Of a stretch of 64,000 nt of DNA, positions 24,568 through 34,073 are shown in pieces. The translations under genes were made by a program, and so were the position numbers. Source of the stretch: Streptomyces hawaiiensis (GTDB lineage: Bacteria > Actinomycetota > Actinomycetes > Streptomycetales > Streptomycetaceae); NCBI RefSeq assembly GCF_004803895.1, contig NZ_CP021978.1, positions 7,688,001 through 7,752,000 on the forward strand. Direction: 5' to 3'. The notes under the pieces are model-generated. The model had not been told where the DNA came from, ran no database searches, and worked only from the letters and a program-made list of their open reading frames with translations. The stretch's first letter is position 1, and the number at the start of each line of letters is the position of its first letter.

Positions 24568-25976
24568 CCTACGGCGCACGGTCCCAAGGACCGGTCGGAC
24601 AAGGGCGGCACGCCGTCGTGGTGGGCGGCGGGCTCGCCGGTGTCACCAGCGCGCTCGCGCTCGCCGACGCCGGGATGCGCGTCACCCTGCTGGAGGGCAG
24701 GCCGCGGCTCGGCGGTCTGGCCTTCTCCTTCCGGCGCGGCGATCTCACCGTCGACAACGGCCAGCACGTCTACCTGCGTTGCTGCACCGCCTACCGCTGG
24801 TTCCTCGACCGGATCGAGGGCGCCGCGCTCGCCCCGCTCCAGGACCGGCTCGACGTACCCGTGCTGGACCTCGCCCGGCCCGAGGGGCGCAGGCTGGGCA
24901 GGCTGCGGCGGGACGCCCTGCCCGTGCCGCTGCACCTGGGCCGCAGCCTGGCCACCTATCCGCACCTGTCGCTCGCCGACCGCGCCCGAGTGGGCCGGGC
25001 CGCACTGGCGCTCAAGGGACTCGACCTCACCGACCCGGCGCTGGACACCCAGGACTTCGGCAGCTGGCTGACCGAGCACGGCCAGTCGGCGCGCGCCGTC
25101 GAGGCCCTGTGGGACCTGGTCGGGGTCGCCACCCTCAACGCGGTCGCCGGCGACGCCTCCCTGGGGCTTGCCGCGATGGTGTTCAAGACGGGCCTGCTGT
25201 CCGACCCGGGCGCGGCCGACATCGGCTGGGCGAGTGTCCCGCTCGGCGAACTGCACGACCGGCTGGCCCGCAAGGCGCTCGACTCCGCGGGCGTGCGCAC
25301 CGAGGTCCGTACCCGCGTCACCTCCGTTTCCTCGAACGGGAACGGGCAGTGGACCGTCGACGTTCCGGGCGAGACGCTGGAGGCCGACGCGGTGGTCCTC
25401 GCCGTACCGCAGCGTGAGGCGTACGACCTGTTGCCCGCGGGCGCCCTCGACGCGCCTGAACGGCTCCTGGAGATCGGCACCGCGCCCATCCTCAACGTCC
25501 ATGTGGTGTACGACCGGAAGGTCCTCGGTCAGCCGTTCTTCACCGCCCTCGGCAGCCCCGTGCAGTGGGTCTTCGACCGGACCGACGCATCGGGACTGCG
25601 CGAGGGGCAGTACCTCGCCGTGTCGCAGTCGGCGGCGCAGGACGAGATCGACGAGCCCGTGGCCGTGCTGCGCGAGCGGTACCTGCCCGAGCTGGAGCGA
25701 CTGCTGCCGCTGACCCGCGGCGCCCAAGTGAGGGATTTCTTCGTCACCCGGGAGCGCACCGCGACGTTCGCTCCCACCCCCGGCGTCGGGCGCCTCAGGC
25801 CCGGCGCCCGCACCAAGGCATCCGGCCTCTGTCTGGCCGGAGCGTGGACCGCCACCGGGTGGCCCGCGACCATGGAGAGTGCGGTCCGCAGTGGTGTGAG
25901 CGCGGCGGACGCCGTGCTGGGCGCCCTGGGCCGGCCCCGTCCGCAAGCCCTCTTCGACTTCGAGGAGGCGGCATGA
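24564..25976 (+). CDS. hpnE: Hydroxysqualene dehydroxylase HpnE (squalene-forming flavoprotein)
   Basis: 470 residues. An amine-oxidase/phytoene-desaturase-like flavoprotein with the FAD motif VVVGGGLAGVTSALALADAG (about 18-37), EGRPRLGGLAFSF, and the C-terminal flavin-contact block GLCLAGAWTATGWPATMESAVRSG. HpnE reduces hydroxysqualene to squalene, the last step before cyclisation. The start ATG 24564 overlaps the preceding stop. The stop overlaps the polyprenyl synthase start. Confidence 0.93.
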   Translation: MTYGARSQGPVGQGRHAVVVGGGLAGVTSALALADAGMRVTLLEGRPRLGGLAFSFRRGDLTVDNGQHVYLRCCTAYRWFLDRIEGAALAPLQDRLDVPVLDLARPEGRRLGRLRRDALPVPLHLGRSLATYPHLSLADRARVGRAALALKGLDLTDPALDTQDFGSWLTEHGQSARAVEALWDLVGVATLNAVAGDASLGLAAMVFKTGLLSDPGAADIGWASVPLGELHDRLARKALDSAGVRTEVRTRVTSVSSNGNGQWTVDVPGETLEADAVVLAVPQREAYDLLPAGALDAPERLLEIGTAPILNVHVVYDRKVLGQPFFTALGSPVQWVFDRTDASGLREGQYLAVSQSAAQDEIDEPVAVLRERYLPELERLLPLTRGAQVRDFFVTRERTATFAPTPGVGRLRPGARTKASGLCLAGAWTATGWPATMESAVRSGVSAADAVLGALGRPRPQALFDFEEAA

Positions 25977-27109
25977 TGCCGGCTCAGGCCGGCGCGGCAG
26001 GCGGCCCCCGCACCCCCGGTACCGCAACAAGAGGAGAGACTGTGCCCACTGTGCCCCCGGCCTCGAAGACTGCCGAGGCGGTGGACGTGACCGCGCTGCT
26101 GGAGCGCGGCCGAACCCTGGCCACACCGGTACTGCGGGCGGCCGTCGACCGCCTGGCACCTCCCATGGACACTGTTGCCGCCTACCACTTCGGCTGGATC
26201 GACGCCCAGGGCAGGCCCGCGGAGGGGGACGGCGGCAAGGCCGTGCGCCCCGCCCTCGCGGTGCTGTCAGCCGAGGTCATGTCGGCCGCCCCCGAGACCG
26301 GCATCCCCGGCGCCGTCGCCGTGGAACTCGTCCACAACTTCTCCCTCCTCCACGACGACCTCATGGACGGTGACGAGCAGCGCCGCCACCGCGACACGGT
26401 CTGGAAGGTGCACGGCCCCGCCCAGGCCATCCTGGTCGGCGACGCCCTGTTCGCCCTCGCCAACGAGGTGCTCCTCGAACTCGGCACCGTCGAGGCCGGC
26501 CGTGCCACCCGCCGTCTGACCACCGCCACCCGCGCCCTGATCGACGGCCAGGCCCAGGACATCTCCTACGAGCACCGCGACCGTGTCAGCGTCGAGGAAT
26601 GCCTGGAGATGGAGGGCAACAAGACCGGCGCCCTGCTGGCCTGCGCCAGCTCCATCGGTGCGGTCCTCGGCGGCGCCGACGACCGCACCGCCGACACCCT
26701 CGAGAAGTACGGCTACCACCTGGGCCTCGCCTTCCAGGCCGTCGACGACCTCCTCGGCATCTGGGGCGACCCGGTCTCCACCGGCAAGCAGACCTGGAGC
26801 GACCTGCGCCAGCGCAAGAAGTCCCTGCCGGTCGTCGCGGCCCTCGCGGCGGGCGGCTCCGCCTCCGAGCGGCTCGGCGAGATCCTCGCCGCCGACGCCA
26901 AGAACAGCGACGTCGAGAACTTCTCCGAGGAGGAGTTCGCGGCCCGCGCCGCCCTCATCGAGGAGGCCGGCGGCCGCGAGTGGACCGCCGGCGAAGCACG
27001 CCGTCAGCACACCATCGCCATCGAGGCCCTCGACGCCGTGGACATGCCCGACCGGGTGCGGGCACAGTTCACGGCGCTCGCGGACTTCGTCGTCGTACGA
27101 AAGAGATGA
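25973..27109 (+). CDS. Polyprenyl (farnesyl) diphosphate synthase
   Basis: An all-helical trans-prenyltransferase of about 355-378 residues. The first aspartate-rich motif LLHDDLMDGDEQRRHRDT and the second FQAVDDLLGIWGD are intact, and GKAVRPAL begins the conserved core. In hopanoid operons this enzyme makes farnesyl diphosphate for HpnD. Two starts have good ribosome binding sites: ATG 25973/25976, overlapping the hpnE stop behind AGGAGG, and GTG 26042, behind GAGGAGAG. The protein from 26042 (VPTVPPASKTAEAVDV) matches the usual homologue length; the longer form adds 23 Ala/Gly-rich residues. Residues before the first motif are not bulky enough to predict chain length with certainty. Confidence 0.92.
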   Translation: MMPAQAGAAGGPRTPGTATRGETVPTVPPASKTAEAVDVTALLERGRTLATPVLRAAVDRLAPPMDTVAAYHFGWIDAQGRPAEGDGGKAVRPALAVLSAEVMSAAPETGIPGAVAVELVHNFSLLHDDLMDGDEQRRHRDTVWKVHGPAQAILVGDALFALANEVLLELGTVEAGRATRRLTTATRALIDGQAQDISYEHRDRVSVEECLEMEGNKTGALLACASSIGAVLGGADDRTADTLEKYGYHLGLAFQAVDDLLGIWGDPVSTGKQTWSDLRQRKKSLPVVAALAAGGSASERLGEILAADAKNSDVENFSEEEFAARAALIEEAGGREWTAGEARRQHTIAIEALDAVDMPDRVRAQFTALADFVVVRKR

Positions 27110-27232
27110 TCACTATCGGTCGAATAGCCCTCGCGTAGTCGCCGGCCGGTGCCCGCGAGTCATCACGGAGCACCGGCCGACGGCGGACCCACAGCAGATG
27201 CACACCTTGCACCACTGCACGAAGGGGAAGCC

Positions 27233-29320
27233 ATGACAGCGACGACCGACGGAAGCACCGGGGCCCTGCCACCCCGCGCCGCCGCGGCCAGCGACACCGA
27301 CACGCACACCCCCGGGGCGGCCGGGGTACCGGAAGCCGCCGCCCGCGCCGCCCGGCGCGCCACCGACTTCCTGCTCTCCCGCCAGGACGCCCAGGGCTGG
27401 TGGAAGGGCGACCTCGAGACCAACGTCACGATGGACGCCGAGGACCTGCTGCTCCGTCAGTTCCTCGACATCCGCGACGAGAAGACCACCCAGGCCGCCG
27501 CCCTCTTCATCCGCGGCGAGCAGGGCGAGGACGGCACCTGGTCCACCTTCTACGGCGGACCGAGCGAACTGTCCGCCACCATCGAGGCGTACGTCGCCCT
27601 CCGCCTGGCCGGTGACGCGCCCGACGCCCCGCACATGGCGAAGGCCTCCGCCTGGATCCGTGCACAGGGTGGCATCGCCGCCGCCCGGGTCTTCACCCGG
27701 ATCTGGCTGGCCCTGTTCGGCTGGTGGAAGTGGGAGGACCTGCCCGAACTCCCCCCGGAGCTCGTCTTCTTCCCGAAGTGGGTCCCGCTCAACATCTACG
27801 ACTTCGGCTGCTGGGCCCGGCAGACCATCGTTCCGCTGACGATCGTCTCCGCGAAGCGGCCGGTACGCCCCGCGCCCTTCCCCCTCGACGAGCTGCACAC
27901 CGACCCGGACCACCCCAACCCGGTCAAGCCCCTCGCCCCGCCGTTCAGTTGGGACGGTGCCTTCCAGCGGATGGACAAGGGCCTGCACGCCCTGCGGAAG
28001 GTCGCCCCGCGCAGACTGCGCAGAGCCGCCATGAACAGCGCCGCCCGCTGGATCATCGAGCGGCAGGAGAACGACGGCTGCTGGGGCGGCATCCAGCCCC
28101 CAGCCGTGTACTCCATCATCGCCCTGCATCTGCTCGGCTACGACCTCGAACACCCCGTGATGCGCGAGGGGCTGGCGTCCCTGGACCGGTTCGCCGTGTG
28201 GCGCGAGGACGGTGCCCGGATGATCGAGGCCTGCCAGTCACCCGTGTGGGACACCTGCCTGGCGGCCATCGCCCTCGCCGACGCCGGACTGCCCGCCGAT
28301 CACCCGCAGTTGGTGAAGGCGGCCGACTGGATGCTGGGCGAGGAGATCGTCCGGCCCGGCGACTGGTCCGTGAAGCGTCCCCAGCTGCCGCCCGGGGGCT
28401 GGGCGTTCGAGTTCCACAACGACAACTACCCCGACATCGACGACACCGCCGAGGTGATCCTCGCGCTGCGCCGGATCACCCACCACGACCCGGAGCGCGT
28501 CGATGGGGCCATCGGGCGTGGCATGCGCTGGACGCTAGGCATGCAGTCAAAGAACGGCGCCTGGGCCGCCTTCGACGTCGACAACACCAGCCCCTTCCCG
28601 AACCGGCTGCCGTTCTGCGACTTCGGCGAGGTCATCGACCCGCCCTCCGCGGACGTCACCGCACACGTCGTCGAGATGCTCGCGGTGGAGGGCCTCGCCC
28701 ACGACCCGCGCACCCGGCGCGGCATCGAGTGGCTGCTGGCCGAACAGGAACCGGACGGTTCGTGGTTCGGGCGCTGGGGCGTCAACTACGTCTACGGCAC
28801 CGGGTCCGTCGTCCCCGCCCTGACCGCCGCCGGCATCCCCGCCGCGCACCCCGCGATCCGGCGGGCCGTCGCGTGGCTGGAGTCGGTCCAGAACGACGAC
28901 GGCGGCTGGGGCGAGGACCTGCGCTCCTACAAATACGTCAGGGAGTGGAGCGGCCGGGGCGCCTCGACCGCCTCACAGACGGCGTGGGCGCTGATGGCCC
29001 TGCTCGCGGCCGGGGAACGGGACTCCAAGGCCGTCGAACGCGGTGTCGCGTGGCTCGCCGCCACCCAGCGGCAGGACGGCTCCTGGGACGAGCCGTACTT
29101 CACGGGGACGGGCTTCCCGTGGGACTTCTCGATCAACTACCACCTCTACCGGCAGGTGTTCCCGCTCACCGCGCTCGGCCGCTATCTGCACGGAGAGCCC
29201 TTCGCCGAGAAGCTCCAGGGGAGCGGGGATGCCGAACGGCTCCGGGGAAGCGGGGAGACCGAGGGGTTCCGGGGGAGCCGGGCCGGGAAGCCGCTCGCCG
29301 AGGCCAAGGGGAGCGGATGA
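27233..29320 (+). CDS. shc: Squalene-hopene cyclase
   Basis: 695 residues; shc (also called hpnF) cyclises squalene to hopene and hopanol at the membrane. The protonating DXDD motif is D401-I-D-D404 (NYPDIDDTAEV). At least five QW-type repeats are readable: QDAQGWW, QENDGCW, QEPDGSWFGRW, QNDDGGWG and QRQDGSW. The NYVYGTG and GFPWDFSINYHLYRQVFPLTALGRY segments are typical. ATG 27233 follows GAAGGGGAAG. About 35 C-terminal residues beyond the fold (after GRYLHGEPF) are a repeated Gly/Ser/Arg/Glu tail. The stop overlaps hpnG as ATGA. Confidence 0.96.
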   Translation: MTATTDGSTGALPPRAAAASDTDTHTPGAAGVPEAAARAARRATDFLLSRQDAQGWWKGDLETNVTMDAEDLLLRQFLDIRDEKTTQAAALFIRGEQGEDGTWSTFYGGPSELSATIEAYVALRLAGDAPDAPHMAKASAWIRAQGGIAAARVFTRIWLALFGWWKWEDLPELPPELVFFPKWVPLNIYDFGCWARQTIVPLTIVSAKRPVRPAPFPLDELHTDPDHPNPVKPLAPPFSWDGAFQRMDKGLHALRKVAPRRLRRAAMNSAARWIIERQENDGCWGGIQPPAVYSIIALHLLGYDLEHPVMREGLASLDRFAVWREDGARMIEACQSPVWDTCLAAIALADAGLPADHPQLVKAADWMLGEEIVRPGDWSVKRPQLPPGGWAFEFHNDNYPDIDDTAEVILALRRITHHDPERVDGAIGRGMRWTLGMQSKNGAWAAFDVDNTSPFPNRLPFCDFGEVIDPPSADVTAHVVEMLAVEGLAHDPRTRRGIEWLLAEQEPDGSWFGRWGVNYVYGTGSVVPALTAAGIPAAHPAIRRAVAWLESVQNDDGGWGEDLRSYKYVREWSGRGASTASQTAWALMALLAAGERDSKAVERGVAWLAATQRQDGSWDEPYFTGTGFPWDFSINYHLYRQVFPLTALGRYLHGEPFAEKLQGSGDAERLRGSGETEGFRGSRAGKPLAEAKGSG

Positions 29321-29958
29321 GCGCACAGCCCGCCCCGGTCCCGCTGCTGATCGCCTGCGCGCTCGGCATCGAGCAGTTCGCGCTGCGCGCGGGCGGCCGG
29401 GGCGGGGCCGACGGGCCGGTCACGGTGCTGCGGACCGGCATGGGGCCGGCCGCTGCCGAGCGGGCCGTCACCCGCGTGCTGGCCGACCCGGCCCTGCGCG
29501 ACGCCGCCGTCCTGGCCACCGGCTTCTGCGCGGGCCTCGCGCCGGGCATGCACCCCGGCGACCTGGTCGTCGCCGAGGAGACCCGCGACCCGCGCGGCAC
29601 GACCCCCTGCGTGGGGACCGAGCTGCTGGTCAAGGAGCTGGCCCGGGCGCTGCCCGGACGGACCGTGCACACCGGGCCGCTCACCGGCTCCGACCACGTC
29701 GTGCGCGGCCCCGAACGGTCCGCTCTGCGCGCGACCGGCGCAATCGCGGTCGACATGGAGTCCGCCGTCACGCTCCTGAGCGCCGTGCGTGCGGGCGAGC
29801 GCCCGGTTGCGGCCGTCCGGGTGGTCGTGGACGCTCCTGAACATGAACTCGTCCGGATCGGCACGGTGCGCGGTGGAATATCAGCTTTCCGTGTCCTTCG
29901 CTCCGTCCTTCCCGCTTTCTTCGATTGGCACCGTTCCTTGCTGCTCCCCAGGAGGTGA
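29317..29958 (+). CDS. hpnG: HpnG-like adenosylhopane nucleosidase/phosphorylase
   Basis: 213 residues of the nucleoside phosphorylase/MTAN fold. The segments VTVLRTGMGPAAAERAV, ATGFCAGLAPGMHPGDLVVAEE and AIAVDMESAVTLL (the conserved Met-Glu that contacts ribose) are clear. HpnG removes adenine from adenosylhopane during C35 side-chain building, giving ribosylhopane or its phosphate. ATG overlaps the shc stop. The C-terminus runs past the conserved core and ends 5 bases before hpnH, whose AGGAGG ribosome binding site it encodes. Confidence 0.88.
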   Translation: MSAQPAPVPLLIACALGIEQFALRAGGRGGADGPVTVLRTGMGPAAAERAVTRVLADPALRDAAVLATGFCAGLAPGMHPGDLVVAEETRDPRGTTPCVGTELLVKELARALPGRTVHTGPLTGSDHVVRGPERSALRATGAIAVDMESAVTLLSAVRAGERPVAAVRVVVDAPEHELVRIGTVRGGISAFRVLRSVLPAFFDWHRSLLLPRR

Positions 29959-29963
29959 GCCAG

Positions 29964-30986
29964 ATGGCCATGCCGCTCCGACAGTCCATCAAGGTCGCTA
30001 CATACTTGGCTGAACAGAAGATCCGCCGACGGGACAAGTTTCCGCTGATCGTCGAGTTGGAGCCGCTGTTCGCCTGCAACCTCAAGTGCGAGGGGTGCGG
30101 CAAGATCCAGCATCCGGCCGGGGTGCTCAAGCAGCGCATGCCGGTCGCCCAGGCCGTGGGGGCGGTCATGGAGTCCGGCGCCCCGATGGTGTCCATCGCC
30201 GGCGGCGAGCCGCTGATGCACCCGCAGATCGACGAGATCGTCCGTCAGCTGGTGGCCAAGCGGAAGTACGTCTTCCTGTGCACCAACGCGATGCTGCTGC
30301 GCAAGAAGATGGACCACTTCACGCCCTCCCCCTACTTCGCCTTCGCGGTGCACATCGACGGGCTGCGCGAGCGGCACGACGAGTCGGTGGCGAAGGAGGG
30401 CGTGTTCGACGAGGCCGTGGAGGCGATCAAGGAGGCCAAGCGGCGCGGCTTCCGGGTCACCACCAACTCGACCTTCTTCAACACCGACACCCCGCAGACC
30501 ATCATCGAGGTGCTGAACTTCCTCAACGACGACCTCCAGGTCGACGAGATGATGATCTCGCCCGCCTACGCCTACGAGAAGGCCCCCGACCAGGAGCACT
30601 TCCTCGGTGTGGAGCAGACCCGCGAGCTGTTCAAGAAGGCCTTCTCCGGCGGCAACCGGCGGCGCTGGCGGCTCAACCACTCGCCGCTCTTCCTGGACTT
30701 CCTGGAGGGCAAGGTCGACTTCCCCTGCACCGCGTGGGCGATCCCGAACTACTCGCTCTTCGGCTGGCAGCGCCCCTGCTACCTGATGAGCGACGGGTAC
30801 GTGCCGACGTACCGGGAGCTGGTCGAGGACACCGACTGGGACAAGTACGGCCGCGGCAAGGACCCGCGCTGCGCCAACTGCATGGCGCACTGCGGGTACG
30901 AGCCCACCGCCGTCCTGGCCACCATGGGATCGCTGAAGGAGTCCCTGCGCGCCCTGCGCGAGACGGTCTCCGGAAACCGGGAGTGA
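29964..30986 (+). CDS. hpnH: Adenosyl-hopene transferase HpnH (radical SAM)
   Basis: 340 residues. The radical SAM cluster motif is C38-x3-C42-x2-C45 (FACNLKCEGCGK). ISIAGGEPLMH-like VSIAGGEPLMHPQIDEI follows as the SAM-binding block, and a C-terminal cysteine region (RCANCMAHCGYEPTA) is conserved in HpnH. The enzyme adds the 5'-deoxyadenosyl radical from SAM to diploptene, forming adenosylhopane, the first committed step to extended hopanoids. ATG 29964 follows AGGAGG by 8 bases. Next gene: ispG, 4 bases on. Confidence 0.95.
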   Translation: MAMPLRQSIKVATYLAEQKIRRRDKFPLIVELEPLFACNLKCEGCGKIQHPAGVLKQRMPVAQAVGAVMESGAPMVSIAGGEPLMHPQIDEIVRQLVAKRKYVFLCTNAMLLRKKMDHFTPSPYFAFAVHIDGLRERHDESVAKEGVFDEAVEAIKEAKRRGFRVTTNSTFFNTDTPQTIIEVLNFLNDDLQVDEMMISPAYAYEKAPDQEHFLGVEQTRELFKKAFSGGNRRRWRLNHSPLFLDFLEGKVDFPCTAWAIPNYSLFGWQRPCYLMSDGYVPTYRELVEDTDWDKYGRGKDPRCANCMAHCGYEPTAVLATMGSLKESLRALRETVSGNRE

Positions 30987-30990
30987 GCTC

Positions 30991-32148
30991 ATGACCGCTG
31001 TCTCGCTGGGTGTTCCCGGGATGCCGGTCCGGCCGGTCGCCGAGCGCCGCGCCTCGCGCCGGATCCAGGTCGGACCGGTGCCGGTCGGGGGCGGGGCCCC
31101 GGTGTCGGTGCAGTCGATGACGACGACCCGTACGTCGGACATCGGCGCCACCTTGCAGCAGATCGCCGAACTGACCGCGTCCGGCTGCCAGATCGTCCGG
31201 GTCGCCTGCCCGACCCAGGACGACGCGGACGCGCTCGCCACCATCGCGCGCAAGTCGCAGATCCCGGTGATCGCGGACATCCATTTCCAGCCCAAGTACG
31301 TCTTCGCGGCCATCGAGGCGGGCTGTGCGGCCGTCCGCGTCAACCCCGGCAACATCAAGCAGTTCGACGACCGGGTCAAGGAGATCGCCCAGGCGGCGAA
31401 GGACCACGGCACGCCGATCCGGATCGGTGTCAACGCCGGGTCGCTGGACCGCAGGCTGCTCCAGAAGTACGGCAAGGCCACTCCCGAGGCGCTCGTGGAG
31501 AGCGCCCTGTGGGAGGCGTCCCTGTTCGAGGAGCACGACTTCCGGGACATCAAGATCTCCGTCAAGCACAACGACCCGGTCGTGATGATCGAGGCCTACC
31601 GGCAGCTCGCCGAGAGGTGCGACTACCCGCTGCACCTCGGCGTGACGGAGGCCGGGCCGGCGTTCCAGGGCACCATCAAGTCGGCCGTGGCGTTCGGGGC
31701 GCTGCTGTCGCGGGGCATCGGCGACACGATCCGGGTGTCGCTGTCGGCGCCGCCGGCCGAGGAGGTCAAGGTCGGCATCCAGATCCTTCAGTCCCTGGGG
31801 CTCAAGGAGCGCCGGCTGGAGATCGTGTCGTGCCCGTCCTGCGGGCGCGCCCAGGTCGACGTCTACAAGCTGGCCGAGGAGGTCACGGCCGGACTCGACG
31901 GCATGGAGGTGCCGCTGCGCGTCGCCGTCATGGGGTGTGTGGTCAACGGGCCCGGCGAGGCGCGGGAGGCCGATCTGGGAGTGGCCTCCGGCAACGGCAA
32001 GGGGCAGATCTTCGTCAAGGGCGAGGTCGTCAAGACCGTCCCCGAGTCGAAGATCGTCGAGACGCTGATCGAAGAGGCGATGAAGATCGCCGAGCAGATG
32101 GAGCAGGACGGCGTGGGGTCGGGGGAGCCGGCCGTCACCGTGAGCTGA
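30991..32148 (+). CDS. ispG: 4-hydroxy-3-methylbut-2-en-1-yl diphosphate synthase
   Basis: 385 residues, also called gcpE. It converts MEcPP to HMBPP in the MEP pathway, using a 4Fe-4S cluster. The ligands are visible as C281 and C284 (SCPSCGRAQVDV) and C316 (MGCVVNGPGEAREAD), with the following Glu. The N-terminal barrel contains the family blocks VQSMTTTRTSDI and IADIHF. Streptomyces usually carry a second ispG elsewhere, so this copy is probably a hopanoid-dedicated paralogue, supported by its place between hpnH and dxs. Confidence 0.95.
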   Translation: MTAVSLGVPGMPVRPVAERRASRRIQVGPVPVGGGAPVSVQSMTTTRTSDIGATLQQIAELTASGCQIVRVACPTQDDADALATIARKSQIPVIADIHFQPKYVFAAIEAGCAAVRVNPGNIKQFDDRVKEIAQAAKDHGTPIRIGVNAGSLDRRLLQKYGKATPEALVESALWEASLFEEHDFRDIKISVKHNDPVVMIEAYRQLAERCDYPLHLGVTEAGPAFQGTIKSAVAFGALLSRGIGDTIRVSLSAPPAEEVKVGIQILQSLGLKERRLEIVSCPSCGRAQVDVYKLAEEVTAGLDGMEVPLRVAVMGCVVNGPGEAREADLGVASGNGKGQIFVKGEVVKTVPESKIVETLIEEAMKIAEQMEQDGVGSGEPAVTVS

Positions 32149-32177
32149 ACAGCACGGAATCCGAAGGGGGCCCGAGC

Positions 32178-34073
32178 GTGACGATGCTGGAGAACATCCG
32201 GGGACCACGCGACCTGAAGGCGCTGTCCGAGGCGGAACTGGGGGAACTGTCCGAAGAGATCCGGGAGTTCCTGGTGCACGCGGTCGCCAGGACCGGCGGT
32301 CATCTGGGACCCAACCTGGGCGTGGTGGAGCTGACCATCGCGCTGCACCGGGTCTTCGAGTCGCCGGTCGACCGCATCCTGTGGGACACCGGCCACCAGA
32401 GCTACGTCCACAAACTGCTCACCGGACGCCAGGACTTCTCCAAGCTGCGCGGCAAGGGCGGCCTGTCCGGCTACCCCTCACGCGCGGAGTCCGAGCACGA
32501 CGTCATCGAGAACAGCCACGCCTCCACGGCACTCGGCTGGGCCGACGGGCTCGCCAAAGCCCGCCAGGTGCAGGGGGAGAAGGGCCATGTCGTCGCGGTC
32601 ATCGGCGACGGGGCGCTCACCGGCGGGATGGCCTGGGAGGCCCTGAACAACATCGCGGCCGCCAAGAACCGCCCGCTGATCATCGTCGTCAACGACAACG
32701 AACGGTCCTACGCCCCCACCATCGGCGGTCTCGCCGACCACCTCGCCACACTGCGCACGACCGACGGCTACGAGCGGGTCCTGGCCTGGGGCAAGGATGT
32801 GCTCCAGGGCACGCCCCTGGTCGGCAACACCCTCTACGAGGCCCTGCACGGCGCGAAGAAGGGCTTCAAGGACGCGTTCGCCCCGCAGGGCCTCTTCGAG
32901 GACCTGGGACTGAAGTACGTGGGGCCGATCGACGGGCACGACATCGGGGCGGTGGAGTCCGCGCTGCGGCGCGCGAAACGCTTCCACGGGCCGGTGCTCG
33001 TCCACTGCCTCACGGAGAAGGGCCGCGGCTACGAGCCAGCCCTCGCCCACGAGGAGGACCACTTCCACACCGTCGGCGTGATGGACCCGCTGACCTGCGC
33101 ACCGCTGTCCCCGTCGGGCGGCCCGTCCTGGACCTCGGTGTTCGGCGAGGAGATCGTCCGGATCGGGGAGGAGCGCCAGGACGTGGTGGCGATAACCGCC
33201 GCCATGCTGCATCCGGTCGGTCTCGGCGCCTTCGCCGAGCGTTTCCCCGACCGGGTGTGGGACGTCGGCATCGCCGAGCAGCACGCGGCCGTGTCCGCGG
33301 CCGGCCTGGCGACGGGCGGCCTGCACCCGGTCGTCGCCGTCTACGCCACCTTCCTCAACCGCGCCTTCGACCAGGTCCTCATGGACGTGGCCCTGCACCG
33401 CTGCGGGGTGACCTTCGTCCTGGACCGGGCCGGGGTGACGGGTGTCGACGGGGCCTCCCACAACGGCATGTGGGACATGTCCGTCCTCCAGGTCGTGCCG
33501 GGATTGAGGATCGCCGCGCCGCGGGACGCCGACCAGCTGCGCGCGCAGCTGCGCGAGGCGGTCGCCGTCGACGACGCGCCGACGCTGCTGCGGTTCCCGA
33601 AGGAGTCCGTCGGCCCGGCGATCCCGGCCGTGGACCGGGTGGGCGGACTGGACGTGCTGCACCGTTCCTCCCAGCCGCAGGCTCTCCTGGTGGCCGTCGG
33701 TGTGATGGCGCCCGTCTGCCTCCGGGCCGCCGAGTTGCTCGAAGCGCGCGGCATCGGCTGCACCGTCGTAGACCCCCGCTGGGTCAAGCCCGTCGACCCG
33801 GCGCTCCCCGGCCTCGCCGCCGAGCACCGCCTGGTCGCCGTCGTCGAGGACAACAGCCGTGCGGCCGGAGTCGGTTCGGCCGTGGCGCTGGCGCTGGGCG
33901 ACGCCGACGTCGACGTGCCGGTACGGCGATTCGGCATCCCCGAGCAGTTCCTCGCGCACGCCAAGCGCGGCGAGGTGCTCGCCGACATCGGCCTGACACC
34001 CGTCGAGGTCGCCGGACGGATCAGCGCGAGCCTGACCGTCAAGGAAGAGATGTCCAAGGAGCCACAGGAATGA
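32178..34073 (+). CDS. dxs: 1-deoxy-D-xylulose-5-phosphate synthase
   Basis: 631 residues from GTG 32178, behind AAGGGGG. It joins pyruvate and glyceraldehyde-3-phosphate to make DXP, the entry step of the MEP pathway. The thiamine-diphosphate motif is GDGALTGGMAWEALNN (143-158) and the catalytic Glu lies in IAEQHAAVSAAG (about 368). The transketolase-type three-domain layout is complete. Like ispG, it is probably an operon-linked extra copy that raises precursor supply for hopanoids. The stop overlaps hpnO as ATGA. Confidence 0.95.
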   Translation: MTMLENIRGPRDLKALSEAELGELSEEIREFLVHAVARTGGHLGPNLGVVELTIALHRVFESPVDRILWDTGHQSYVHKLLTGRQDFSKLRGKGGLSGYPSRAESEHDVIENSHASTALGWADGLAKARQVQGEKGHVVAVIGDGALTGGMAWEALNNIAAAKNRPLIIVVNDNERSYAPTIGGLADHLATLRTTDGYERVLAWGKDVLQGTPLVGNTLYEALHGAKKGFKDAFAPQGLFEDLGLKYVGPIDGHDIGAVESALRRAKRFHGPVLVHCLTEKGRGYEPALAHEEDHFHTVGVMDPLTCAPLSPSGGPSWTSVFGEEIVRIGEERQDVVAITAAMLHPVGLGAFAERFPDRVWDVGIAEQHAAVSAAGLATGGLHPVVAVYATFLNRAFDQVLMDVALHRCGVTFVLDRAGVTGVDGASHNGMWDMSVLQVVPGLRIAAPRDADQLRAQLREAVAVDDAPTLLRFPKESVGPAIPAVDRVGGLDVLHRSSQPQALLVAVGVMAPVCLRAAELLEARGIGCTVVDPRWVKPVDPALPGLAAEHRLVAVVEDNSRAAGVGSAVALALGDADVDVPVRRFGIPEQFLAHAKRGEVLADIGLTPVEVAGRISASLTVKEEMSKEPQE

